Shown here in pieces: positions 15,674 through 22,411 of a DNA stretch of 55,347 nucleotides. Under the pieces are notes generated by a model. The model searched no databases and was not told where the DNA came from. It saw only the letters and a list, made by a program, of their open reading frames with translations. Made by a program: the position numbers and the translations under genes. Within the stretch, counting starts at the first letter, position 1. Every line of letters begins with the position of its first letter. Origin of the DNA: an uncultured Clostridia bacterium (GTDB lineage: Bacteria; Bacillota; Clostridia; Oscillospirales; Oscillospiraceae). The DNA is taken from NCBI GenBank assembly GCA_947649615.1, contig CANSSG010000020.1:1-55347 (forward strand), given 5' to 3'.

Positions 15674-15702
15674 AGTATACCGCACTTTTCAGCCTAATGC
15701 AA
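15674..15702 (-). promoter_or_regulatory. Sigma-A promoter of the transketolase operon
   Basis: TTGCAT (15702-15697), 17-bp spacer, TATACT (15679-15674) on the minus strand, about 42 nt before the start codon. Confidence 0.8.
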
Positions 15703-15737
15703 GAATTTTCCGGAAAATTCCGGAAGCGCAGAGCAGC

Positions 15738-15782
15738 CGCGCCCCCTCGCCCCAAGGCAAATCCCTGGGACAAGGGGGCGCG
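15738..15782 (-). terminator. Hairpin after the solute-binding lipoprotein gene
   Basis: A 10-bp perfect stem, CGCGCCCCCT (15738-15747) and AGGGGGCGCG (15773-15782), starts 5 nt after the stop codon. No T-tract follows on the minus strand, so terminator activity is uncertain. Confidence 0.4.
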
Positions 15783-15786
15783 CCAT

Positions 15787-17184
15787 TCACCTCATCTCAC
15801 TGACATACAGCCCCACGCGGCTGTCCAGCATCCGCACGGTATCCTCCATGGTTCTGTCCCCGGCGAAGTACGGCCCAAGGCATTCCCAAACGATATTCGC
15901 CAGCTCATCGTCCGGCCAGTAAATCTGGGTGGTATTTTGGACGACCTCGTCGAACCGTTCGATGTACTCTTCGTCCTCAATGGGGCCAAGCTGAACATAA
16001 TTAGGATAATAAACACCGCTGGGACCATGTGTATACATATGCGGATTTTCCAAATCAGCTTCATTCCCGGCAATGTAGTTTAATCGGTTGACAGGAATTT
16101 TCATCCTCACATACTGGTGTTCGTACGACACTTCTTCGCCTTCGTATACTTTAGTAAGTATGGGACGCATAAATTCCCATGCGGTCTCTTTGTTCTGACA
16201 TGTAGCAGACATAGAGAGTATTTCCCCATGAAGGGTAAACATACTGCCCAAACTGCCATCTACTGTTGGATAGCCGACATAAATAGAATGATCCATAAAA
16301 TAAGTATCATTTCTAGCTATATCAGGCACCATCTCTAAAGCGGCAATTTCAAGTAACTGTTCCCCTTCCAGCATCCGCCGGGCGCATTCCTCATATACTT
16401 GCTGTTTAGTCAAGGATGTTTCAAATTTTTCGGGAATTGTTTCTAAAAACGCCACCATTTTGTAAAATTCCTCACTGTCAAAGGAGACTTTGCCTGTATT
16501 CCAATCGACAAACTGGTCAACTTGGGCGGAAAGCAGTCTGAAAAACGCTGCATCTCTGGTGGTATTGTAACGCAGAACGGTGGACTCCGGCGGCATAGAG
16601 GAAAAGGTCTCCAGAAGTTCGTCCAGCGTCCAGCCAGACCTGTCCCCCACAATGTGTTCCGCCCCCATTAGCGTAATAACAGCTACTTCACCAAAGAGCA
16701 TATAAAGACCACCGCTTACCTCAGAGGCTTTTAGCGGCGGTAGAAGTACTCCATTCAATCCCAATTGGGGATCATTATCAATGTAGGGCCAGAGGTTTTC
16801 TAAATATCCTTCCTGTGCCATCTGACGGTAAGGCATCCAATAGTCATCTATTGAATTGTCTACGTTGAAATAAAAATCAAAAGAAACGTCACCGCCACCG
16901 GTTCGATACATTTCCATAATGTCCGGAACCCATCCCAATGCAAGCTCAGTAAGAAGCTGCTCTACACCGTTTTCGTCAGAATAGTCCCGTATTTCGATTT
17001 TTACATCAGAATGTGAGTTATTAAAATCATCTATGTATAGATTAAGTTCCTCCGTTACTGGGTTTAGCGCCGCGTATGTCAGCACTCCCTCTTCCGCCTT
17101 AGGAGGGCGTACCCTGTCGCCGCAGGCTGTTAAAAAAAGCATACCTACCATCAGCAAAATCAGCCGTCTTTCAGCGTGTCTCAT
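15787..17184 (-). CDS. Extracellular solute-binding lipoprotein, orphan (copy 1)
   Basis: This 465-residue protein has a lipoprotein signal peptide (LILLMVGMLFLTAC; lipidated Cys about residue 21) and a family-1-type solute-binding fold: an NNSHSDVKIEIRDY start, the GYLENLWPYIDNDPQLG hinge and NKETAWEFMRPIL. No permease or ATPase gene is adjacent, and it is flanked by unrelated operons. It is clearly paralogous to the lipoprotein at 28308-29702: the WPYI.NDP and DSRVGLYVSE/DNRVGLYLSE segments nearly match. The gene is visibly AT-richer than its neighbours, which suggests later arrival. The ligand is unknown; sugars are usual for the fold. Confidence 0.85.
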   Translation of the reverse strand: MRHAERRLILLMVGMLFLTACGDRVRPPKAEEGVLTYAALNPVTEELNLYIDDFNNSHSDVKIEIRDYSDENGVEQLLTELALGWVPDIMEMYRTGGGDVSFDFYFNVDNSIDDYWMPYRQMAQEGYLENLWPYIDNDPQLGLNGVLLPPLKASEVSGGLYMLFGEVAVITLMGAEHIVGDRSGWTLDELLETFSSMPPESTVLRYNTTRDAAFFRLLSAQVDQFVDWNTGKVSFDSEEFYKMVAFLETIPEKFETSLTKQQVYEECARRMLEGEQLLEIAALEMVPDIARNDTYFMDHSIYVGYPTVDGSLGSMFTLHGEILSMSATCQNKETAWEFMRPILTKVYEGEEVSYEHQYVRMKIPVNRLNYIAGNEADLENPHMYTHGPSGVYYPNYVQLGPIEDEEYIERFDEVVQNTTQIYWPDDELANIVWECLGPYFAGDRTMEDTVRMLDSRVGLYVSEMR

Positions 17185-17225
17185 ATTTCCTCTCCTCTCC
17201 CTTCAAAAATTACCACGCCGCTTAA

Positions 17226-17255
17226 ATAATACCTTATTTCTACGCCTTCCGTCAA
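17226..17255 (-). promoter_or_regulatory. Promoter of lipoprotein copy 1
   Basis: TTGACG (17255-17250), 18-bp spacer, TATTAT (17231-17226) on the minus strand. Confidence 0.65.
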
Positions 17256-17276
17256 GCAAATTTTGTGCAACTATAC

Positions 17277-17310
17277 AAAAAACCGCCCCGGGTGATGGCC
17301 GGGGCGGCTT
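17277..17310 (-). terminator. Terminator of the spoIIIA operon
   Basis: On the minus strand GCCGCCCCGG pairs with CCGGGGCGG around a short loop and is followed by TTTTTTG. It lies just after spoIIIAH. Confidence 0.85.
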
Positions 17311-17314
17311 TGGG

Positions 17315-17944
17315 TTATTCCGCTTCCATAATCTTGATCTGCTCCGTGGTGTAGTCCGTCTCGCTCAGGACGATGTCCTTGATCTTCGCTACGTCCTCTG
17401 TTTGCAGGCCGTCCTCCGCTGCGGAGACGACGACGCTGATGCTGTTTTCCCCCATGAATGCGACGCAGTCGGCGTAGCCCTTGGCAATGACCAGGTTCTC
17501 AATCTGGCCCTCCAGCATCGTATAGCCCGCCAAGGTCTGGATGGCCCGGTTGGCGTCGTCCAGGGCCGTCTGGTCAATGTTCTCCTGGGCGGACGCTTCC
17601 CGCAGCAGGCTCAGCGCATTGTCCCGGGACTGCTGGCGGCTGAGACGGGCCGTGTCAAAGTAGCTGCCGGTGGGGGCCGCGCCGGTCTCCCCCTCGCCGG
17701 CGGCCTCGTCCAGGGCGGTGGGGACGCCCCCTACCAGGGCTGCGTCGCCCAGGACCTTGGTCGTTGTGCCGTCAGGGGCTTCCCCGCCGGTTTTCGAATC
17801 CTGGGACGTGCTCAGGTTTTGGGTCCCGGCAGGGGCGGCGTTGTCCGCCGTGCCGCCTGCGTACCGCCAGTTCAGATATACCGCCGCGCATACGAACAGC
17901 AGCACCGTGGCTACTACCGCGTTTCGTTTCCATTGCTCCTTCAT
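17315..17944 (-). CDS. spoIIIAH: Stage III sporulation protein AH
   Basis: The product is about 209 residues, with one N-terminal membrane helix (NAVVATVLLFVCAAVYLNW) and an extracytoplasmic ring-forming domain related to YscJ/FliF. SpoIIIAH pairs with forespore SpoIIQ to form the mother-cell side of the feeding-tube channel. The C-terminal ALDDANRAIQTLAGYTMLEGQIENLVIAKGY and the TEQIKIMEAE end are typical. ATG 17944 follows AGGAGG; starts at 17980 or 17992 are possible with weaker sites. It is the last gene of the operon, directly before its terminator. Confidence 0.92.
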   Translation of the reverse strand: MKEQWKRNAVVATVLLFVCAAVYLNWRYAGGTADNAAPAGTQNLSTSQDSKTGGEAPDGTTTKVLGDAALVGGVPTALDEAAGEGETGAAPTGSYFDTARLSRQQSRDNALSLLREASAQENIDQTALDDANRAIQTLAGYTMLEGQIENLVIAKGYADCVAFMGENSISVVVSAAEDGLQTEDVAKIKDIVLSETDYTTEQIKIMEAE

Positions 17945-18004
17945 GGTTTTGCTTCCTCCTACGATTACCAATTTATTCATACGATTCCTCAATTAAATTT
18001 CGCG

Positions 18005-18562
18005 TCATCCCTGATCCGCCGCGCCCCCGGACGGGGCGTTCTGCCACTTCACTACCGCGATCCGGTCGCTCCCCAGCCCCGTCAGCGCCGATACCGACGC
18101 AACCACCTGGAGCCGCACCGCGTCGTTCCCGCCGCCCTCGCAGACCACCAGCGCCCCCCGGTACTGAGGATACTTTTCCTGGGTCACAACTACGCCGCCG
18201 CCGTCCGTTACGGGCTGGGACGTGCGCTCGTAGCTGTCCGGCGATTGGGCCGGGCCGCTGTAGCGCAGGGAGCTGTCCTGGGCTAAAACCCGCTCGCCGC
18301 CGCTGTGGAGGGTGAGCATCACGTCCACCTTCCCTACGCCGCTGATTTTGCCCAGGATTTCCTCCATGGCCTTCTCCGTCTTTTCCAGGTCCGTCCCACC
18401 GTACGCCGGGGCCGCCTCCGCCGGGACCGCGCCGTCCGCCTTCCGCTCCATGGGCCACAGCAGCAGCACCGCGCCTAAGGCGGCCACCAGCAGCACGTAT
18501 TTGTACTTTCCCACCGCAGCCAGGGGGGCCGTCAGCTTTCGCTTTCCTTCTTCGTTTGCCAT
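18005..18562 (-). CDS. spoIIIAG: Stage III sporulation protein AG
   Basis: This 185-residue protein has a single membrane helix (YKYVLLVAALGAVLLLWPM) and a ring-building domain that stacks in the mother-cell channel. Typical SpoIIIAG blocks are GKISGVGKVDVMLTLHSGGE, VVVTQEKYPQYRGALVVCEG and VSALTGLGSDRIAVVKWQN. It overlaps the end of spoIIIAF by 31 nt, an unusually long overlap that implies coupled translation. An alanine- and glycine-rich linker follows the helix. Confidence 0.95.
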   Translation of the reverse strand: MANEEGKRKLTAPLAAVGKYKYVLLVAALGAVLLLWPMERKADGAVPAEAAPAYGGTDLEKTEKAMEEILGKISGVGKVDVMLTLHSGGERVLAQDSSLRYSGPAQSPDSYERTSQPVTDGGGVVVTQEKYPQYRGALVVCEGGGNDAVRLQVVASVSALTGLGSDRIAVVKWQNAPSGGAADQG

Positions 18563-19026
18563 GCTTCTTCCTCCAGCCAGATTTGTTTTTCGGCGGGAAT
18601 CCCCACCTCCTCCTCTATGATTCCTGCCAGCGCCTCGCTGTATGGGCCGTGGATGACGGCGCTGTCCGGGAGGGGGACGCCCCCCGCTCCCACAGCCACC
18701 GCCACCTCCGCCGTACAGGCAAGCCCGAGCTGATTCGCTTTGTCACATATATATGTTTCCGTCTTCTCCTCTATGATTGCCGATAGGGATTTTTGCTGGT
18801 TTTTCCGGTAGGTCTCCGCCAACTCCCCGCTCTGGACCGCCAGGCCCGCCATATCCAGGTCCAGCCGCTCCCAGTCCCGGCCCCCAAGGGGCCGCAGGAT
18901 CGCCAGGGCCAGCAGCAGGCCGCATACCAGCCGTACCATGGACTGCTCGCGGCCCTGGGGCGCGAGCTGCCGGGCCAGCCCCCCCGCCAGGGAGGTCAGG
19001 ACAATGCCTAAAAGCCAGGATTTCAT
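18532..19026 (-). CDS. spoIIIAF: Stage III sporulation protein AF
   Basis: The product is 164 residues, with two N-terminal membrane helices (LGIVLTSLAGGLARQL and MVRLVCGLLLALAILRPL) and a soluble C-terminal domain with GLACTAEVAVAVGAGGVPLPDSAVIHG. Assignment rests on position between AE and AG, the two-helix layout and the domain. It is needed for the forespore-mother cell channel, where it is thought to act as a minor component. It starts 10 nt after spoIIIAE. Confidence 0.9.
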   Translation of the reverse strand: MKSWLLGIVLTSLAGGLARQLAPQGREQSMVRLVCGLLLALAILRPLGGRDWERLDLDMAGLAVQSGELAETYRKNQQKSLSAIIEEKTETYICDKANQLGLACTAEVAVAVGAGGVPLPDSAVIHGPYSEALAGIIEEEVGIPAEKQIWLEEEAWQTKKESES

Positions 19027-19036
19027 TTCCCCCCTC

Positions 19037-20110
19037 CTAACCCGGCACGGCCGCCGTCACCGACGAGAGCAGCGCCGCCAGCAGCAGCACCGCCGCCGCC
19101 CCGGTCATGGCCAGCATCAGGGCGAAGGCGTCCCCCAGCATGGCGATCAGCTTCGTCAGCTTTTCCGGACCCGCCGCCGCCGATACCAGGGACGCGGCCT
19201 GGTAAAACAAATACTGGCAGCCCAGGCGCAGGAAGGGCGTCAGGCACACCCCCAGCAGCGCCAGGACCCCCGCCGTGCCGGTCATCCCCCGCAGCAGGCC
19301 CGCCCCCGCCAGGACACTCTCCGCCGCGTCGGAGAGAATGCCCCCTACGACAGGGACGGCGGCGGAAACCGCGCTTTTCGCCAGCTTTACCGCCTGGGCG
19401 TCCGCAGAACCGGCGATGGACCCGCTGACGGTGAGGTACGTCACATAGAGCGCCAGCAGGCCGCTCAGCGTCCAGCCTACCGCCTTCTTCAACAACTCCC
19501 CCAGCCGGTCCAGCACACCGCCCTCCATCACCGCCCCGGCGGCGGCAATGCCCGTATAGAGATACACGGCGGGGATGAGGAAATGCTCGATAACCGCTAA
19601 AAGCAGGTTGGCGAAAAAAATCGCCGCCGCCTGCCGCGCCGCCGCCGCCGCAATGCCGCCGGAAGCCGCCTCGGCGGCGGCCAGCGCGGGGAGGATGGTC
19701 TTGGCCAGAAGCCCGATTTCCGTGACGGTCTCGCGGCCAAGGCCAATGAGGGCGTTCAAATCCCCCGCCGCTGCGGCGGTAATCCATAGGGCTCCTGCGG
19801 CGGTGCTGTAGCGGGAGAGGGTCCCGCTGCCCGCCGGGGCGGCGCTCTCCGCCACGCCCAGCAGGATTACGCCCGCCATGAGCGCCGCTGTGGTGCGCAA
19901 GCCGGAAAACAGGGTGGATTTCCAGTCCGCGAAAGCCTCCCCCACAATGGCCCGGACGCCGGCGGACAGGCCGAAGCCCTCCTCCGGGTCCTCGCTGACT
20001 AGCGCCGACGCGTCCGGCGCGGCCTCTACCAAATCCGGGGGCAGGCCGGAGGCATAGGCTCGTCCGCCGAGCAGGAAGAGGATGGAAAGTAAAAGTAGGA
20101 TGCGTTTCAT
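19037..20110 (-). CDS. spoIIIAE: Stage III sporulation protein AE
   Basis: This is a 357-residue protein with a signal peptide (ILLLLSILFLLGGRAYA) and about seven membrane helices. Family features include AALMAGVILLGVAESA, ALWITAAAAGDLNALIGLGRETV, KAVGWTLSGLLALYVTYLTVSG and AVPVVGGILSDAAESVLAGAGLLRGMTG. It is the large polytopic component of the SpoIIIA channel. Another frame across this gene is open for about 490 codons, a GC-rich shadow. Confidence 0.95.
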   Translation of the reverse strand: MKRILLLLSILFLLGGRAYASGLPPDLVEAAPDASALVSEDPEEGFGLSAGVRAIVGEAFADWKSTLFSGLRTTAALMAGVILLGVAESAAPAGSGTLSRYSTAAGALWITAAAAGDLNALIGLGRETVTEIGLLAKTILPALAAAEAASGGIAAAAARQAAAIFFANLLLAVIEHFLIPAVYLYTGIAAAGAVMEGGVLDRLGELLKKAVGWTLSGLLALYVTYLTVSGSIAGSADAQAVKLAKSAVSAAVPVVGGILSDAAESVLAGAGLLRGMTGTAGVLALLGVCLTPFLRLGCQYLFYQAASLVSAAAGPEKLTKLIAMLGDAFALMLAMTGAAAVLLLAALLSSVTAAVPG

Positions 20111-20140
20111 GTGGCTTCTCCTGTCGTGGATGTGGTTCCT

Positions 20141-20524
20141 TTAGAAAAATTCCATCAGCAGCCCAACGACCGCCTGCAATAAGGGCAGGGCGATGGCCAG
20201 GGCGGCGATGGAGCCTACCGCCTCTACCGCGAAGGCCAACGCCTGGGAGCCGCCGTCCTTGCAAAGGCCGGCGCAGAGCCGGGTCACTACCGCCGCCGCC
20301 GTGGTGCGCAGCAGGACGGAGACGTAAAGCGGCTCGATGCCCGCCCGCTGGAACAGGGCGCGGATTTCTTCCAGAAGAGGCGCCGCCGTTTGCAGGCTCC
20401 GGGCCGTTACGGCCAGCAGGACCGCCAAGGTCAGCAGCAAGGCCTGCTCCGGGGACTGCCTGCGCAGCAGGACGACGGGGAGGAGGCATACGACGCACAG
20501 GCCCGCCAGCTTCAATATCTCCAT
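20141..20524 (-). CDS. spoIIIAD: Stage III sporulation protein AD
   Basis: The 127-residue product is a small integral membrane protein with about four helices, starting MEILKLAGLCVVCLLPVVLL. The IEPLYVSVLLRTTAAAVVTRL and CKDGGSQALAFAVEAVGSIAAL blocks match SpoIIIAD. It is distantly related to type III secretion export-gate proteins and sits between AC and AE in the standard order, 3 nt after spoIIIAC. Confidence 0.95.
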   Translation of the reverse strand: MEILKLAGLCVVCLLPVVLLRRQSPEQALLLTLAVLLAVTARSLQTAAPLLEEIRALFQRAGIEPLYVSVLLRTTAAAVVTRLCAGLCKDGGSQALAFAVEAVGSIAALAIALPLLQAVVGLLMEFF

Positions 20525-20527
20525 GGC

Positions 20528-20722
20528 TTAGAACCCGAACAGCGTCTTGATGAGCTGGAACAGGTCGCTGATCTCCCGTACCAGCATCATCATGACCACC
20601 ACCAGCCCCGCCAGGGTGGTCATGAGCGCCTGCTCCTCACGGCCGGAACGAACCAGCAGTTGGTTGAGCACCGCTACCACGATGCCTATCGCCGCAATGC
20701 GAAAAATCAGATCAATGTCCAT
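20528..20722 (-). CDS. spoIIIAC: Stage III sporulation protein AC
   Basis: This 64-residue protein with two membrane helices starts MDIDLIFRIAAIGIVVAVLN and continues with LLVRSGREEQALMTTLAGLV and a VREISDLFQLIKTLFGF end, the usual SpoIIIAC pattern. No strong Shine-Dalgarno site precedes the ATG at 20722; it starts 2 nt after the stop of spoIIIAB, so translation is probably coupled. Confidence 0.95.
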   Translation of the reverse strand: MDIDLIFRIAAIGIVVAVLNQLLVRSGREEQALMTTLAGLVVVMMMLVREISDLFQLIKTLFGF

Positions 20723-20724
20723 CG

Positions 20725-21213
20725 TTACAGTAAGACCAGTATGGCCAGGCCCGCCCCCGCAAGGCTCAGCGCCATGGTGATACGGCCCTGGGCCGCTTGG
20801 CGGGCGGTTTCGGCCTGTATGTATCCGGTCAACTCCTCTCTTGTTTCCTCTACGGCCCGGGCGAAAATCTCGCCGCCGGCCGGGAGCAGGGGTCCTATGG
20901 GGGCCAGGAGCCTGTCCAGCGGCCCGGGCAGGCCGTCCGCCGCCGCCTGCCAGCAGGCGGGCAGAGCCGCCCCCTCGCATGCCAGAAGGTCCGACAGCGG
21001 CTTCCACAGCCAGCGGCGGCCCGGCCCGTCCGGCAGGCGGTCCGCTAAAACCTCCAGCAGGGGGGTGCGGCAGATCTGGATCTGATAGCGGAGGACCGCC
21101 AGGTCCTCCAGCAAGGCCCGTCCGATTTCCAGCGGCAGCATGCGCTCCCGGCGGCGGAGGAGGCTCCACAGGCCCGCGCTGGCCAGCAGCAGCGCCGCGC
21201 CCAACAGCTTCAT
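20725..21213 (-). CDS. spoIIIAB: Stage III sporulation protein AB
   Basis: The product is 162 residues: an N-terminal membrane helix (LGAALLLASAGLWSLL), a helical soluble part (LLEDLAVLRYQIQICRTPLLEVLADRL) and a C-terminal membrane helix. It resembles type II secretion GspF-like subunits and is thought to partner the SpoIIIAA ATPase. Its ATG (21213) overlaps the spoIIIAA stop as ATGA. The frame stays open upstream to 21819 inside spoIIIAA, which is spurious. Confidence 0.93.
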   Translation of the reverse strand: MKLLGAALLLASAGLWSLLRRRERMLPLEIGRALLEDLAVLRYQIQICRTPLLEVLADRLPDGPGRRWLWKPLSDLLACEGAALPACWQAAADGLPGPLDRLLAPIGPLLPAGGEIFARAVEETREELTGYIQAETARQAAQGRITMALSLAGAGLAILVLL

Positions 21214-22124
21214 GGCAGCCGCACCGTACGGCACCGGCGGCCTGCGCCGCCGCCCTCTATCGACACCGCGCGGCGGAAGACGCCGCAGGACAGCAGGGCG
21301 CGGCCTATGGGCCGGGCGTCCAACTCCTCCAGGGACGAGGCGTGGACGGTGGACAGCAGGGCCACCCCGCACCCGGCGGCGGCGCGGACCGCTTCCACAT
21401 CCGCGTCCAGGGCGATCTCGTCCAGCGCGATGACCTGGGGGGACATGGCCCGCAAAAGCATGGGGACGGCAAGGCTCTTGGGACAGCCGTCCATTATGTC
21501 GGTAAGCGGCCCGACCTCCAGCTGCGGGCGGCCCCGGTGGACGGCGGCAAGCTCCCCGCGCTCGTCCGCCAGGGCGACGCGGCAGGGCGGGTTGATGGGC
21601 GTCCCTTGGCTGAGCAGGCGGACCAGGTCCCGTAGCAGGGTCGTCTTCCCCCCGCCGGGCGGGGAGAGGATCAGGACGCTGAGGGGGCGGCCTCCTTCCA
21701 GAATTTCCGGAAGGACCGGCAGGGCCGCGCCTTCGTGTACCCGGGGGATGCGGATGGACAGGGACGACGGGTCCCGCAGGCCCTCGTTGCTCCCGCCGGA
21801 TGGCAGCGCGGTGCCGCACAGGCCTATCCGAAAGCCGCCGGATGCGGTGATATAGCCCCGCCGGATGGTTTCGGCGGCGGCGTAGCGGGAATATTCCGAC
21901 GCCTTGTCCAAAACTTGCTCCAGGTCGCTGCGTAATACCCGGGTTTGCGGAAGGGGCGTCTCCCCTTCGGGGTATGTAAGCGATAAGGGGCGCTCAATGC
22001 GCAGGCGCAGTTCCTCCGCCGCGGCCTTGCGCGCCAGGGGTAGGGCCAGGGCTGCGCTCCGCAGGCGCAGCGGCAGCAGGCTGCATGCCTCCTCATAGCG
22101 GGAGGCGGCGTATTCTTCCGTCAT
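21210..22124 (-). CDS. spoIIIAA: Stage III sporulation protein AA (ATPase)
   Basis: This is a 304-residue secretion-type AAA ATPase that powers the SpoIIIA-SpoIIQ channel. The Walker A motif is SPPGGGKTTLLRD (about residues 154-166). A Walker B-like VIALDEI follows DIMDGCPKSLAVPMLLRAMSP. VALADERGELAAV and ALLSTVHASSLEEL are also conserved. ATG 22124 has a very good AAAGGAGG site; the open frame further upstream is not used. It is first in the operon and preceded by a candidate sigma-E promoter. Confidence 0.96.
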   Translation of the reverse strand: MTEEYAASRYEEACSLLPLRLRSAALALPLARKAAAEELRLRIERPLSLTYPEGETPLPQTRVLRSDLEQVLDKASEYSRYAAAETIRRGYITASGGFRIGLCGTALPSGGSNEGLRDPSSLSIRIPRVHEGAALPVLPEILEGGRPLSVLILSPPGGGKTTLLRDLVRLLSQGTPINPPCRVALADERGELAAVHRGRPQLEVGPLTDIMDGCPKSLAVPMLLRAMSPQVIALDEIALDADVEAVRAAAGCGVALLSTVHASSLEELDARPIGRALLSCGVFRRAVSIEGGGAGRRCRTVRLP

Positions 22125-22150
22125 GTTGATTCCTCCTTTGTGGTGGTTCC

Positions 22151-22179
22151 AGTGTATGCGGGGGCGGGGGGAGTTATGA
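22151..22179 (-). promoter_or_regulatory. Candidate sigma-E promoter of the spoIIIA operon
   Basis: On the minus strand TCATAAC (22179-22173), 14-bp spacer, CATACACT (22158-22151). The known sigma-E consensus is about KMATATT, 14-15 bp, CATACANT, and spoIIIA is a classic sigma-E operon. The start codon is 27 nt downstream. Confidence 0.65.
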
Positions 22180-22231
22180 CGGCGGAAGCGGATAGAAAAA
22201 CGCCGGGCAACCATTCTCCGCCCCCATTGCA

Positions 22232-22260
22232 TTGACAAACCCTTTTGCGCAGGGTATAAT
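22232..22260 (+). promoter_or_regulatory. Consensus sigma-A promoter of mutS
   Basis: TTGACA (22232-22237), 17-bp spacer, TATAAT (22255-22260): a perfect consensus, facing away from the spoIIIA promoter. Confidence 0.85.
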
Positions 22261-22270
22261 GGTGCTGCTA

Positions 22271-22373
22271 AAACCGCCACCGGGACCGGTGACGGTTTCC
22301 TCTATAGTACTATTTCCGGATTTTTAAGGGCCTGTGTCCACAGGCATTACACGCCGCTGCGCCTACTGGCCCT
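22271..22373 (+). other. Structured 5' leader of mutS
   Basis: The roughly 145-nt leader has two clear hairpins. AAACCGCCACCGG pairs with CCGGTGACGGTTT (one mismatch). AGGGCC (22328) pairs with GGCCCT around an inner stem CCTGTG/CACAGG. No T-tract follows, and I do not recognise a riboswitch class. It may be a leader or a separate small RNA. Confidence 0.45.
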
Positions 22374-22411
22374 AAAAAGCGGGATTGCGCGGCAAAGAAA
22401 GGATGACGCCC

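Noticed and set aside
19023-20498. A 491-codon frame overlapping spoIIIAE and spoIIIAD
   Set aside because: The product is almost only Gly, Arg, Ala and Pro, the usual result of shifting the frame in GC-rich DNA; spoIIIAE and AD account for the region.
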